A stretch of DNA of 64,000 bases from Thauera sp. (lineage in GTDB: Bacteria; Pseudomonadota; Gammaproteobacteria; Burkholderiales; Rhodocyclaceae): NCBI GenBank assembly GCA_024235615.1, contig JACKMB010000007.1, positions 1-64,000 of the forward strand, given 5' to 3'. Every line of letters starts with the position of its first letter. The stretch's first letter is position 1. A program made the translations under genes and the position numbers. Under the pieces are notes generated by a model. The model was not told where the DNA came from, ran no database searches, and saw only the letters and a list, made by a program, of their open reading frames with translations. This document shows positions 39,237-48,800 of this stretch, piece after piece.

Positions 39237-39327
39237 CCCGGCAGCCGCCGGGCGCTCCCGGACCCCTCGCGCTCGCATCCAGTATCGCGTGCGCACGACT
39301 GTAATCCGGGCTGCGTGATACTCTGCA

Positions 39328-39342
39328 TTGTGCAGTGCACAA
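39328..39342. promoter_or_regulatory. 15-bp palindrome upstream of the patatin gene
   Basis: TTGTGCA-G-TGCACAA is a perfect palindrome about 75 bp before the patatin ATG and close to a possible promoter. TGC-N-GCA symmetry of this kind resembles sites reported for PhaR-type regulators of polyhydroxyalkanoate genes, so the downstream gene may be linked to that network. This is a pattern-level suggestion only. Confidence 0.5.
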
Positions 39343-39415
39343 CCCGATCCCGTGGCTTGCCGCACGGGCGCCACCGGGTTCCCGTGCTGTCCGTCCGGAT
39401 CCGGAGGGGGTGTCG

Positions 39416-40462
39416 ATGTTTCGCTTGCCATGGTCAACCACGAAAAACGCTTCCGCCCCCCTCGCCCTCGCGCTGCAGGGCGGTGGCGCGCATGGCGCCT
39501 ACACCTGGGGCGTGCTCGACCGCCTGCTCGAGGCGGGCGTTCCCATCGAGGGCATCAGCGGCACCAGCGCCGGGGCGATGAATGCCGTGGCGCTCGCCGA
39601 GGGCTGGACCACGGGCGGCGCGGATGGCGCACGCGCCGCGCTCGACCGTTTCTGGACGGCCGTCGGCGACAGCGTTCCCTTCCACCTGGAGCTGCTGCAC
39701 AACCTCAATCCCTCGGGAGACGGCAGCCTCCCCTCGCCGATGAACGTGATGCTCGGGCTCGCGCGCGTGTTCTCGCCGTACCAGCTCAACCCCTTCGACC
39801 TCAACCCGCTGCGCGACGTGGTGCGCGCGCAGTTCGACTTCGAGCGCATCCGCCGCGCGTGCCCGCTCAAGCTCTTCATCGCCGCCACCGCCGTGCGCAC
39901 CGGCAAGGTCCGTCTGTTCCGCACCGCCGAGCTCGGCGAAGCAGCCGTACTGGCCTCGGCCTGCCTGCCCACCTTGCACCACGCGGTGGAGATCGACGGC
40001 GAGCACTACTGGGACGGCGGCTTCACCGCCAACCCGGCGATCTACCCGCTGCTCTACGAATGCGACACGCCGGACCTGCTGATGGTGCTGCTGAACCCCC
40101 TGCAGCACGAGCACGCCCCCCGCAGCGCCGCAGAAATCGCCACACGCAGCATGGAGCTCGGCTTCTCCACGACCTTCCTGCGCGAAATGCGCATGATCGC
40201 CCACGCCCGCCAGTTCATCGCCGAGCGCCCGCGTTGGTCGCCGATCGGCCGCCTCGAGCGCAGGCTGTTGCACGAGCGCTTTCACCTGATCGACGCACCC
40301 GAACTCGGCGATGCCGGCAGCGCGAGCAAGCTCGATGCCACCGCCAGCTCGCTGCTCCGGCTCCGCGAACTCGGCCGTGCACGCGCCGAGGCCTGGCTGC
40401 AGATACATGCCAACGGGGTCGGCCGGCGCGAAACGATCGACGTCGGCACCCTGTTCCTGTGA
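39416..40462 (+). CDS. patatin-like phospholipase
   Basis: Patatin-like enzymes cleave acyl esters with a Ser-Asp dyad. The 348-residue protein has the oxyanion loop LALQGGGAHGAYTWG, the nucleophile in GISGTSAGAMNAV, and the Asp in HYWDGGFTANPAI. The C-terminal part (residues ~230-345) is typical of the longer bacterial proteins that also carry DUF3734-like ends. GGAGG at 39403-39407 lies eight bases before the ATG; the upstream ATG at 39335 would read through the palindrome and the ribosome site. The substrate may be membrane lipid or storage polymer; sequence does not settle it. It is convergent with the CoA-transferase gene. Confidence 0.92.
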   Translation: MFRLPWSTTKNASAPLALALQGGGAHGAYTWGVLDRLLEAGVPIEGISGTSAGAMNAVALAEGWTTGGADGARAALDRFWTAVGDSVPFHLELLHNLNPSGDGSLPSPMNVMLGLARVFSPYQLNPFDLNPLRDVVRAQFDFERIRRACPLKLFIAATAVRTGKVRLFRTAELGEAAVLASACLPTLHHAVEIDGEHYWDGGFTANPAIYPLLYECDTPDLLMVLLNPLQHEHAPRSAAEIATRSMELGFSTTFLREMRMIAHARQFIAERPRWSPIGRLERRLLHERFHLIDAPELGDAGSASKLDATASSLLRLRELGRARAEAWLQIHANGVGRRETIDVGTLFL

Positions 40463-40486
40463 GACTCGTCGCCCCGTGGCGTCTCG

Positions 40487-42478
40487 CTAAGGTGTTTCCA
40501 GCCCGTTCCAGGCCTCGCTTGCACTCGCATAGAAGTGCGCGGGGATGCGCCGCTTCTCGAGCTCCACGCCGAGCTTCATGCGCAGGAAGCCGTTCGCGGT
40601 GTAGCGGGTCACGGTGTGATAGTGAGTATCCATCAGGCCCTTCACCATCCCGACGTAGTCGTCCACCAGTTCCGGCACGATCGAGAAGCGGTCGTAGTTG
40701 ACCACCGCATCCACCTTGCGCCCGAGCGGAGCGAGCGCGGCGCTTACGGCGTCGCGAATCGCGGCGATGTCCTGCGGCGTGCGCACCGACAGCCCTTCGA
40801 AGTCGACAAAGAACACGTCCTGCTGCGCGTCGTAGGCCAGCCGCCGCTCGAGCGGAACGTCGAGCAGGTCGTGGCGCAAGCCCATCGGCGCGTCGACGAA
40901 GATACGCGCATCCATCAGGACGGGCGGGGCCTTCATCACCGGCACGAAGTCCATGCGGTCGAGGATGTCGCGCTGGAGATCGACGCCGGGCGCGATCTCG
41001 ATCAGCTCCAGCCCCTCCTCACACAGGCGGAACACACAGCGCTCGGTGACGTAGAGCACGTCCTTCTTCCATTTCACCGCCTGGGCGCCGCTGAACGTGC
41101 GGTGCTCGACCGCGTCGACGAACTTCCTCGCCGCGCCCTCGCGCACGATGCGCAGGCGTCCGTGCTCCACCGCCACCTCCAGCCCGCCCGCGCTGAAGGT
41201 GCCGACGAAGACCACCTTCCTGGCGTTCTGCGAGATGTTGATGAAGCCGCCGGCGCCGGCGAGCCGCGGACCGAACTTCGATACGTTGAGGTTGCCCTCG
41301 CGGTCGGCCTGGGCGAGCCCGAGGAAGGCGACGTCCAGCCCGCCGCCGTCGTAGAAGTCGAACTGGCTGGGCTGGTCGATGATCGCCTGGGTGTTCACCG
41401 CCGCTCCGAAGCTCAGCCCGCCGGCGGGAATGCCGCCGACCACGCCGGGCTCGGCGGTGAGCGTCAGCAGGTCGATGACCTTTTCTTCCGCGGCCACGGC
41501 CGCGATCCCTTCCGGCATGCCAATGCCGAGGTTCACCACGGCATCCGACTGCAGCTCCATCGCGGCCCGGCGGGCGATGATCTTGCGCTCGCCCATCGGC
41601 ATCGCACAGATCGTCGACATCGGCACGCGGATCTCGCCGGAGAAGGCGGGGCTGTACTGCTCGGCGTAGGTCTGCATGTGGTGCTCGGGGCGATCCGCCA
41701 CCACCACGCAGTCAACCAGCACGCCGGGCACCTGCACCTGGCGCGGGTTGAGCGAGCCGCGCTCGGCGATGCGCTCGACCTGCACGATGACGATGCCGCC
41801 CGAGTTGCGCGCCGCCATCGCGATCGCACGCGCCTCCAGGGTCAGCGCCTCCTTCTCCATGGTGACGTTGCCGTCGGGGTCGGCGGTGGTGCCGCGGATG
41901 ATGCCGACGTGGATCGGGAAGGCCTTGTAGAACAGGTAGTCCTCGCCGTCGATCGGCATCAGCCGCACCAGATCCTCGGCGGTGCGCGCGTTGAGCTTGC
42001 CGCCGCCGAAGCGCGGATCGACGAAGGTGCCCAGCCCCACCCGGGTGAGCGTGCCCGGCTTGCCCGCCGCGATGTCGCGGAACAGGTGCGAGATCACCCC
42101 TTGCGGCAGGTTCCAGGCCTCGATGCGGTTATCCACCGCGAGCGCCTGCAGGCGCGGCACCAGGCCCCAGTGGCCGCCGATCACGCGCGCCACCAGGCCC
42201 TCGTGGCCGAGGTGGTTGAGGCCGCGCGTCTTGCCATCGCCCTGCCCGGCCGCATACACCAGGGTCAGGTCGCGCGGGCCGGCAAGGGCACCCTCGGCCT
42301 CCAGGAAGCGTTGCTCGAGCGCGATCGCCACGCTCTCGGCAAAGCCGATGCCGACGAAGCCGCCGGTGGCGACCGTGTCGCCGCTGCGGATCAGGCGCAC
42401 CGCCTCGCGCGCCGACACGATCTTGCCGGTGTCGGCGGCGCGCAGCGAGGCCACCATCGGGTGCGTTTTCCTTGCCAT
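40487..42478 (-). CDS. acyl-CoA:carboxylate CoA-transferase
   Basis: Family I CoA-transferases exchange CoA between acyl-CoA and short carboxylates through a Glu-CoA thioester. The 663-residue protein fuses alpha ([19 protein letters not shown], residues ~30-290) and beta (~300-530) halves; the catalytic Glu is in [14 protein letters not shown]. About 130 extra residues at the C-terminus ([20 protein letters not shown] onward) are not found in the ~520-residue propionate CoA-transferases and are seen in a longer proteobacterial subtype. GGGAG precedes the ATG at 42478. The substrate is probably acetate or propionate, by family only. Confidence 0.9.
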   Translation of the reverse strand: MARKTHPMVASLRAADTGKIVSAREAVRLIRSGDTVATGGFVGIGFAESVAIALEQRFLEAEGALAGPRDLTLVYAAGQGDGKTRGLNHLGHEGLVARVIGGHWGLVPRLQALAVDNRIEAWNLPQGVISHLFRDIAAGKPGTLTRVGLGTFVDPRFGGGKLNARTAEDLVRLMPIDGEDYLFYKAFPIHVGIIRGTTADPDGNVTMEKEALTLEARAIAMAARNSGGIVIVQVERIAERGSLNPRQVQVPGVLVDCVVVADRPEHHMQTYAEQYSPAFSGEIRVPMSTICAMPMGERKIIARRAAMELQSDAVVNLGIGMPEGIAAVAAEEKVIDLLTLTAEPGVVGGIPAGGLSFGAAVNTQAIIDQPSQFDFYDGGGLDVAFLGLAQADREGNLNVSKFGPRLAGAGGFINISQNARKVVFVGTFSAGGLEVAVEHGRLRIVREGAARKFVDAVEHRTFSGAQAVKWKKDVLYVTERCVFRLCEEGLELIEIAPGVDLQRDILDRMDFVPVMKAPPVLMDARIFVDAPMGLRHDLLDVPLERRLAYDAQQDVFFVDFEGLSVRTPQDIAAIRDAVSAALAPLGRKVDAVVNYDRFSIVPELVDDYVGMVKGLMDTHYHTVTRYTANGFLRMKLGVELEKRRIPAHFYASASEAWNGLETP

Positions 42479-42623
42479 GGCGGATCTCCCTTTCGCCGCG
42501 CCCGCATGCGGACGAGCCGCAACCGGGGATCGACCTCCCCTTTCTTGTACGGCGAACGAAAAGATTACCGCATCCGCAGCCTTCGAGCCGGAAGCCGCGC
42601 CCCCCGCGGTGCGGACCCCCTGG

Positions 42624-45017
42624 TCAACGCCACATGTCGCGCATCTTCGCGGCGAGGTCGATCGCGGCCTGGCGCGAGGCCGGCGAGCCCTGCAGCTCGG
42701 GCGCCGGTGGCGGCCAGCTCGCCTGCTCGAAGCGCCCGAGCAGGCGGTTGGGGATGAAGCGGCTGCGCCCGGCATACACATGGCGATCGCCCAGGCCCAT
42801 CTGCTGGGTGACGTGGAAGCGCTGCGGCACGATCAGGTCGAGGGCGTCCTTCGCGCGCGTCATCGCCACGTAGAGGAGGCGACGCTCCTCCTCGATCTCG
42901 GCGCTGTTGCGCGTGGCGACGTCCGACGGGATGCAGCCGTCGACCACGTTGAGCACGCTCACCGCGCTCCACTCCTGGCCCTTGGCCGAGTGAATGGTCG
43001 ACAGGATCAGGTAGTCCTCGTCGAGCAGCGGCATGCCGGCCTCGCCGCTGGTGGCGCTGGGCGGGTCGAGCGTGAGCTCGGTGAGGAAGCGCTGCCGGCT
43101 CGGGCTGGTGGCGGCGATGCGTGCGAGCTGCTGGATGTCGAGCGCGCGGACCTGGAAGTCGTCGTACAGGCGCGGCATCTGCGCCTCGTACCAGCGGCAG
43201 GCGAGCTCGAAGTCGGCCGGCCACGGCAACCCGCCCCTCGCCCCGCCAATCGCCGTATTCGCGCCTGCCGGCGCTCCTACATGAGCTTCCGGAAGCGGCG
43301 CGGTTTCTGTAGGAGCGCCGGCAGGCGCGAATGCGGCGCTCGGGACGTTCCCACGCATCGCCTCCCCATCGCCCGTAGTCGCGGCTTCCGCCGCTCCTAC
43401 AAGATCTTCCGGAAGCACGGCGGTTTCTGTAGGAGCGCCGGCAGGCGCGAATGCGGCGCTCGGGGCTTCCTCCCGCCCGGCGAGCCGGTCGAGCAGCGTG
43501 GCGAACTCCAGCCAGCCCGCGCGCGCCGCCTCCGGCACCGGCTGCTCGGCGAGCAGCGCGCAGCCCGGCGGCGCGGCGCAGACGTTGTCGAGCACGCGCC
43601 CGGCGGTCTTGGGGCCAATGCCGGCGAGGAGCTGGATGGCGCGGAAGCCGGCGATGCGGTCGCGCGGGTTCTCGGCCCAGCGCAGCAGCGCGAGCACGTC
43701 CTTGACGTGGGCGGCCTCGAGGAACCTGAGCCCGCCGTACTTCACGAAGGGAATATTGCGCCGGGTCAGCTCCAGCTCCAGGCGCGCGCTGTGCGCCGAG
43801 GCGCGGAACAGCACCGCCTGCTGCTTGAGCTTGAGCCCTTCCTCGCGGCGCGCCAGCACGCTGTCGACCACGAAGTCCGCCTGCGCCGCCTCGTCCTTCA
43901 CCGTCACCAAACGCGGGCGCTGCGCCGAGGCGCGCTCGCTCCACAGGTTCTTGGCGAAGCGCTCGGCGGCGAGCGCGATCACCGCGTTGGCGGCGTCGAG
44001 GATGGGCTGGGTGGAGCGGTAGTTGCGCTCCAGCGTCACCACCCGCGCCGGTGGCGCGAAGGCCGCCGGGAAGTCGAGGATGTTGCGCACCGTGGCTCCG
44101 CGGAAGGCGTAGATCGACTGCGCGTCGTCGCCGACCACGGTCAGGCCACGGCCATCGGGCTTCATCGCGAGCAGGATCGTGGCCTGCAGCGCGTTGGTGT
44201 CCTGGTATTCGTCGACCAGCACGTGGTCGAAGAGGCCGCCGATCTCGGCGCCGAGGCCGGGATCGGACACCATCTGCGCCCAGTACAGCAGCAGGTCGTC
44301 GTAATCGAGCACCTGCTGGGCCTGCTTGGCGTCGACGTAGGCGCGGAACAGGCGCTTGAGCGCGTCCTCCCACTGCGCGCACCACGGGAAGCTCGCCTGC
44401 AGCACCTCGGCGAGCGCGGCGCGCGTATTGACCACCGCCGAGTAGATCGCCAGGCAGGTGCCCTTCTGCGGAAAACGCTGCTTCGTCGCCGACAGCCCGA
44501 GCTCGTGGCGCACCAGGTTCATCAGGTCGGCGGAGTCCTCGCGGTCGTGGATGCTGAAGCCGGGGTCGAGCCCGATGCGGCCGGCGTAGTCGCGCAGCAG
44601 GCGCGCGCCGATGGCGTGGAAGGTGCCCGCCCACGGCAGCTCCGCGCGCGCCAGGCCGGGGCGGTCGGCGGCGGCCTGCGCGAGGATGCGGCGCACGCGC
44701 CGGCCCATCTCGTCCGCGGCGCGGCGCGAGAAGGTCAGTAGCAGGATGCGCCCGGGGTCGGCGCCGGCGGCGACCAGGCGGGCGACGCGGTGCGCGAGCG
44801 TGCCGGTCTTGCCCGAGCCGGCGCCGGCGATCACCAGCAGCGGCCCGGCGTCGATGCGGCCCTCGGCGCCGATGCCGTGCTCGACCGCGGCGCGCTGGGC
44901 GGGGTCGAGCGCGGCGAGCGGATCGGCGACCGGCGGTTGCGGGGCATCGGCTCCGGCGCGGGACGCGGAGTGGGGCTCGGAGTGGGGCCCGGGAAGGGTC
45001 TCGATGGGGGTCACCAT
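42624..45017 (-). CDS. UvrD/Rep-like ATP-dependent helicase with in-frame REP insertions
   Basis: A 797-residue superfamily 1 helicase. Walker A is [16 protein letters not shown] (~65), then [16 protein letters not shown], Walker [42 protein letters not shown], and the C-terminal [14 protein letters not shown] and [11 protein letters not shown]. Such helicases act in repair and replication restart. Residues ~521-590, between GREEAP and WPADFELAC, have no counterpart in the family: they are translated REP elements ([12 protein letters not shown] twice, [19 protein letters not shown]). Frame is kept throughout and all helicase motifs are intact, so the insertion probably forms a loop. ATG 45017 ([10 protein letters not shown]) is the likely start. 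Confidence 0.9.
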   Translation of the reverse strand: MVTPIETLPGPHSEPHSASRAGADAPQPPVADPLAALDPAQRAAVEHGIGAEGRIDAGPLLVIAGAGSGKTGTLAHRVARLVAAGADPGRILLLTFSRRAADEMGRRVRRILAQAAADRPGLARAELPWAGTFHAIGARLLRDYAGRIGLDPGFSIHDREDSADLMNLVRHELGLSATKQRFPQKGTCLAIYSAVVNTRAALAEVLQASFPWCAQWEDALKRLFRAYVDAKQAQQVLDYDDLLLYWAQMVSDPGLGAEIGGLFDHVLVDEYQDTNALQATILLAMKPDGRGLTVVGDDAQSIYAFRGATVRNILDFPAAFAPPARVVTLERNYRSTQPILDAANAVIALAAERFAKNLWSERASAQRPRLVTVKDEAAQADFVVDSVLARREEGLKLKQQAVLFRASAHSARLELELTRRNIPFVKYGGLRFLEAAHVKDVLALLRWAENPRDRIAGFRAIQLLAGIGPKTAGRVLDNVCAAPPGCALLAEQPVPEAARAGWLEFATLLDRLAGREEAPSAAFAPAGAPTETAVLPEDLVGAAEAATTGDGEAMRGNVPSAAFAPAGAPTETAPLPEAHVGAPAGANTAIGGARGGLPWPADFELACRWYEAQMPRLYDDFQVRALDIQQLARIAATSPSRQRFLTELTLDPPSATSGEAGMPLLDEDYLILSTIHSAKGQEWSAVSVLNVVDGCIPSDVATRNSAEIEEERRLLYVAMTRAKDALDLIVPQRFHVTQQMGLGDRHVYAGRSRFIPNRLLGRFEQASWPPPAPELQGSPASRQAAIDLAAKMRDMWR
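43258..43451. repeat. two REP pairs inside the helicase coding sequence
   Basis: REP copies lie at 43258-43281 (inverted), 43308-43331 (+), 43378-43401 (inverted, GCGGCTTCCGCCGCTCC variant) and 43428-43451 (+). The two pairs share the connecting sequence CTTCCGGAAGC and the flank ATGCGGCGCTCGGG, so one pair was duplicated. Each pair can fold into a long hairpin in DNA or RNA. The total length keeps the helicase frame open. Confidence 0.9.
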
Positions 45018-45115
45018 GGCTGTAAGTATATTCAGCCCCGACGCGCGCCGATAGCCGTGACGGCGGCGTTCGTTCCAGAATGGGCGCGACACCGACCGAC
45101 CACCGGAGACCCGCG

Positions 45116-45760
45116 ATGCCCGCCCCCGACCCAGTCCTGCCGAGCTGCCTGCAGCCGCGCCGCGTGATCCTCTTCAGCGGCCACATGATCGACGCGCCCG
45201 GCCGCACCGAGCCGCGCTTCCCGCCCGCGCTCGCGCCCGCGGCGGCGGCGCGCATCGCCGCCGCGCTCGATGATCTGGGGGCCGGCCCGCTCGACCTCGG
45301 CCTCACCCAGGGCGCTGCCGGCGGCGACCTGCTGTTCGCCGAGGCGGCGCAGGCGCGCGCGCTGCCGCTGCTGTTCCTGCAGCCCTTCGGCGAGGACGAG
45401 TTCCTCGCGCGCTCGGTGCGCCCGGTGAGCGAGGGCGAGCAATGGGTGGCGCGTTACCGCGCGGTCGCCGCCCGCCTCGCCAGCCCGCCGCGCGCCATGC
45501 CGCCCGCAGCCGCTGCCGAAGAGGCCGACAACCCCTTCGAGCGCTGCAACCGCTGGCTGCTCGACACTGCGCTTGCCTGCGGCGGCGACCGCGTCTGGCT
45601 GCTGTGCCTGTGGGACGGGCACCGCGGCGACGGCGCCGGAGGCACCGCGCACATGGTCGAGGAGGTCAGCCGCCACCGCGGCCACGTCCTCCACATCGAC
45701 ACCCACGACCTGCAAGCACACGATCCCGCTGGCAGCCGCCCCGATGCTGGACTAGCCTGA
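45116..45760 (+). CDS. SLOG-like nucleotide-sensor domain protein
   Basis: A 214-residue protein with Rossmann-like features. RVILFSGHMIDAPGRTEPRF is followed by an alternating alpha/beta pattern with GLTQGAAGGDLLFAEAA, LPLLFLQPFGEDEFLARSV, CNRWLLDTALACGGDRVWLL and a nucleotide-loop-like GDGAGGTAHMVEE. These motifs match SLOG-type domains found with TPR, TIR or CHAT proteins, where they are proposed to bind nucleotides or their derivatives. GGAG lies seven bases before ATG 45116. The giant CHAT protein begins 53 bp downstream on the same strand, so the two are probably a functional pair. The SLOG call is by motif resemblance; ligand unknown. Confidence 0.6.
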   Translation: MPAPDPVLPSCLQPRRVILFSGHMIDAPGRTEPRFPPALAPAAAARIAAALDDLGAGPLDLGLTQGAAGGDLLFAEAAQARALPLLFLQPFGEDEFLARSVRPVSEGEQWVARYRAVAARLASPPRAMPPAAAAEEADNPFERCNRWLLDTALACGGDRVWLLCLWDGHRGDGAGGTAHMVEEVSRHRGHVLHIDTHDLQAHDPAGSRPDAGLA

Positions 45761-45813
45761 ATCGAGCCGGGCACGTCCGTGCTCGCCATCCGGACGTCCA
45801 GCGGAGAATCCCC

Positions 45814-48800
45814 ATGAGCATCCCGCGTTTCCGCCTGCGCGGCAGCATCGCGCCCACCCCACCCGCTTCATCCGCTTCAACCGCTGCAACGCCCGATGAC
45901 GGCCTGGTCGCGATCGCCTCCAGGCGCACGCTGATCCCCGGGCGCGCACGCGACGGCGTGAGCGGCGAACTCGAGGTCGCCGGCGACGAGGTGGTCCGCG
46001 TCGAGCTCGACAACGGCTTCGTGCTGTGGACCCGCGCCGACGCCCTGGTACGCGAGCACGGCCGCCGCAGCCGCGCCCGCGACGGCGGCGACGCCTGGGA
46101 GATCGACGCGCTGGCTCCCTCGGCCAATGCGGCCACGGCCGAGCGCGGCCTGCTCGGGCTGGGCGTGCGCGTGCTCGAGTTCTTCGGCGTGCGCGTCAAG
46201 GAGGGCGCCGCGCGCAAGCTCGGCGAGCACTTCGAGGAGCGCCAGCTCAAGCCGCAGCCCCCCGGCCTGCACCGCGTGAGCCTCGCCGACCGCTTCGCGC
46301 TGGCGCCGCTCGCGGCGGACGCCAAGCTGCCCGGCGGCGGGCCGCTGCTGGTCTTCCTGCACGGCACCGCGTCGAGCTGCGAGGGCAGCTTCGGCAAGCT
46401 GTGGGATGCGGGCAACGCCGCCGGCGCGGCCGCCCGCACCCGTCTCGCTGCCGCCTACGGCGAGCGCGTCTTCGCCCTCGAACACCGCAGCCTCACCGAG
46501 AGCCCGGTCACGAACGCGCTCGCGCTCGCGCGCCGCCTGCCGCAGGACGCCGAGCTGCACCTGGTCAGCCACTCGCGCGGCGGCCTGATCGGCGAGCTGC
46601 TCTGCCTCGGACAGTGCGAGGGCGTGCGCCGCCTGCTCGACGCCGAGGGCCTGCACACCCTGTTCGCCGCCGACCGCACGATCGCCGAGCAGCTCGGCCT
46701 GCAGCCGCTGTCGCCCAAGGAGGCGAAGGCGCGCGACCACGCCTACGATGCCGACCGCGCGGCGCTCGCCGAGCTCGTCGAGCTGCTGGTCGAGCGCAAG
46801 GTCCGCGTCACCCGCTTCGTGCGCGCCGCATGCCCGGCGCGCGGCACCACGCTCGCCTCCGGCCGCCTCGACCGCTGGCTGTCGATGCTCGACTTCCTCG
46901 CCGGGCGCGCGCTCGGCGGCGGCCTGTTCGCCGACGGCCTCGACTTCCTGCTCGCGGTGGTCAAGGAGCGCACCGACCCGCGCACCCTGCCCGGGCTGGA
47001 GGCGATGATGCCCGGCTCGGCGCTGACCCGGCTGCTGCACCACCCCGACCTCGTCACCGCCGCCGACCTCAGCGTGATCGCCGGCGACGCGGAGGGCGAC
47101 ACGGTGTGGCAGAAGCTCAAGCTGCTCGTCACCGACTGGTTCTACGGCGCCGACCACGACCTCGTGGTCAACACCGGCTCGATGTCCGGCGGCCTGCGCC
47201 GCCCCGACGGCGGCGCGCGCTTCCGCCTCGACCGTGGCGCGCGGGTCGATCACTTCAGCTACTTCCGCAACGCCGACAGCGTGGGCTGGCTGCTCGCCGG
47301 CCTGACCCGCGGCGACCACGAGGACGGCGGCTTCCGCCCCCTCGCCGAGGCGCCGCAGACGCCGCCGCGCTGGCGCGAGGCCGTGCGCCGTGCGCGCGGC
47401 GGCGGCCCGCGTCCGCTCACCGTCATGCTGCCGGGCACCATGGGCAGCGCGCTGAGCGCCGGCGGGCGGGCGGTGTGGCTGCACTACTTCACCTTGCTGC
47501 GCGGCGGGCTCGGCAAGATCGAACTCGGTGCGCGCGAGGTCTCGGCCGACGACCTGCTCGACGACTTCTACGGCCCGCTGCTCGAGTTCCTCGCCGAACA
47601 CCACCGCGTCGAGATCTTTCCCTACGATTGGCGGCTGTCGGTGCGCGCCGCCGCCGCCCGCCTCGCCGCGGCGCTCGAAGGCTGGCTGCCGCAGGCCGAG
47701 CGCGAGGGCCAGCCGGTGTATCTGGTCGCGCACTCCATGGGCGGCCTGGTGGCGCGCGCGATGATCGCCGACGGCGGACGCGGCGCCGCGGTGTGGCAGC
47801 GCATCACCCGCCTGCCCGGCAGCCGCCTGCTGATGCTGGGCACGCCCAACCTCGGCTCCTACGAGGCGGTGCGCTGGCTCACCGGCTTCAACCCCACCCA
47901 GGCCCGCCTCGCGCTGCTCGACTTCACCCGCAGCACCGCCGAGGTCGTCGATCTGGTGCGCGAGTATCCCGGCCTGGTCGAGCTGCTGCCCTTCGCCCCC
48001 GAGGACCCCGACTTCGCCGACCCGGCGCGGTGGACGCTGCTGCGCGAGTCGCTCCAGGCACAGTGGAAGACTCCGCCCGCCGAAGCCCTGCGCAGCGCGC
48101 GCGAGACCTGGACCCTTCTGCGCGCGGCGCCGCCCGAGCCGGCCTACATGGCCTACGTCGCCGGCTGCCAGCGCGCCACGGTGATCGACTATGAGCTGCA
48201 GGACCACGACGAGGACAGCTGGCTGTCCGGCCGCAAGCGCATCGCCTTCATCGCCGGCCGCGAGGGCGACGGCACGGTGAGCTGGGCCTCCGGCCTGCTT
48301 CCCGGGGTGCCGACCTGGTACGTCGACGACACCGCCCACGACGCCCTGTGCGTGCAGCGCAAGGCCTTCGCCGGCTATCTCGACATCCTCGCCAAGGGCG
48401 CCACCACCCGCCTGCCGAGCGCGCCGCCGCAGCGCGCGCGCGCACTCGCCGACGAGCCAACGCGCTTCGAGCTGCCGCCGCTGCCGCCGGCGGACGGCAT
48501 CCCCGCGCCGTCCGAGCTGCGCAGCCTCGGCTTCGGCGGCGGCGTGCCCGCGAGCCCGCCGGAAGCCCGTGCCACGACACCGCCGATCGAGCTCTCGGTC
48601 CGCCACGGCGACCTGTCCTACGCGCGCTTCCCGGTGCTGGTGGGGCACTACCGCGGCGACACCATCGTCAGCGCCGAGGCCGCGCTCGACCGTCGTCTCG
48701 ACGGCGCGCTGTCGCGCCGCCAGGCGCTCGGCCTCTACCCCGGGCAGCACGGCAGCAGCGCGCAGTTCTTCAACCCGCGTCCCGAGGCGCGCCCCGCCGG

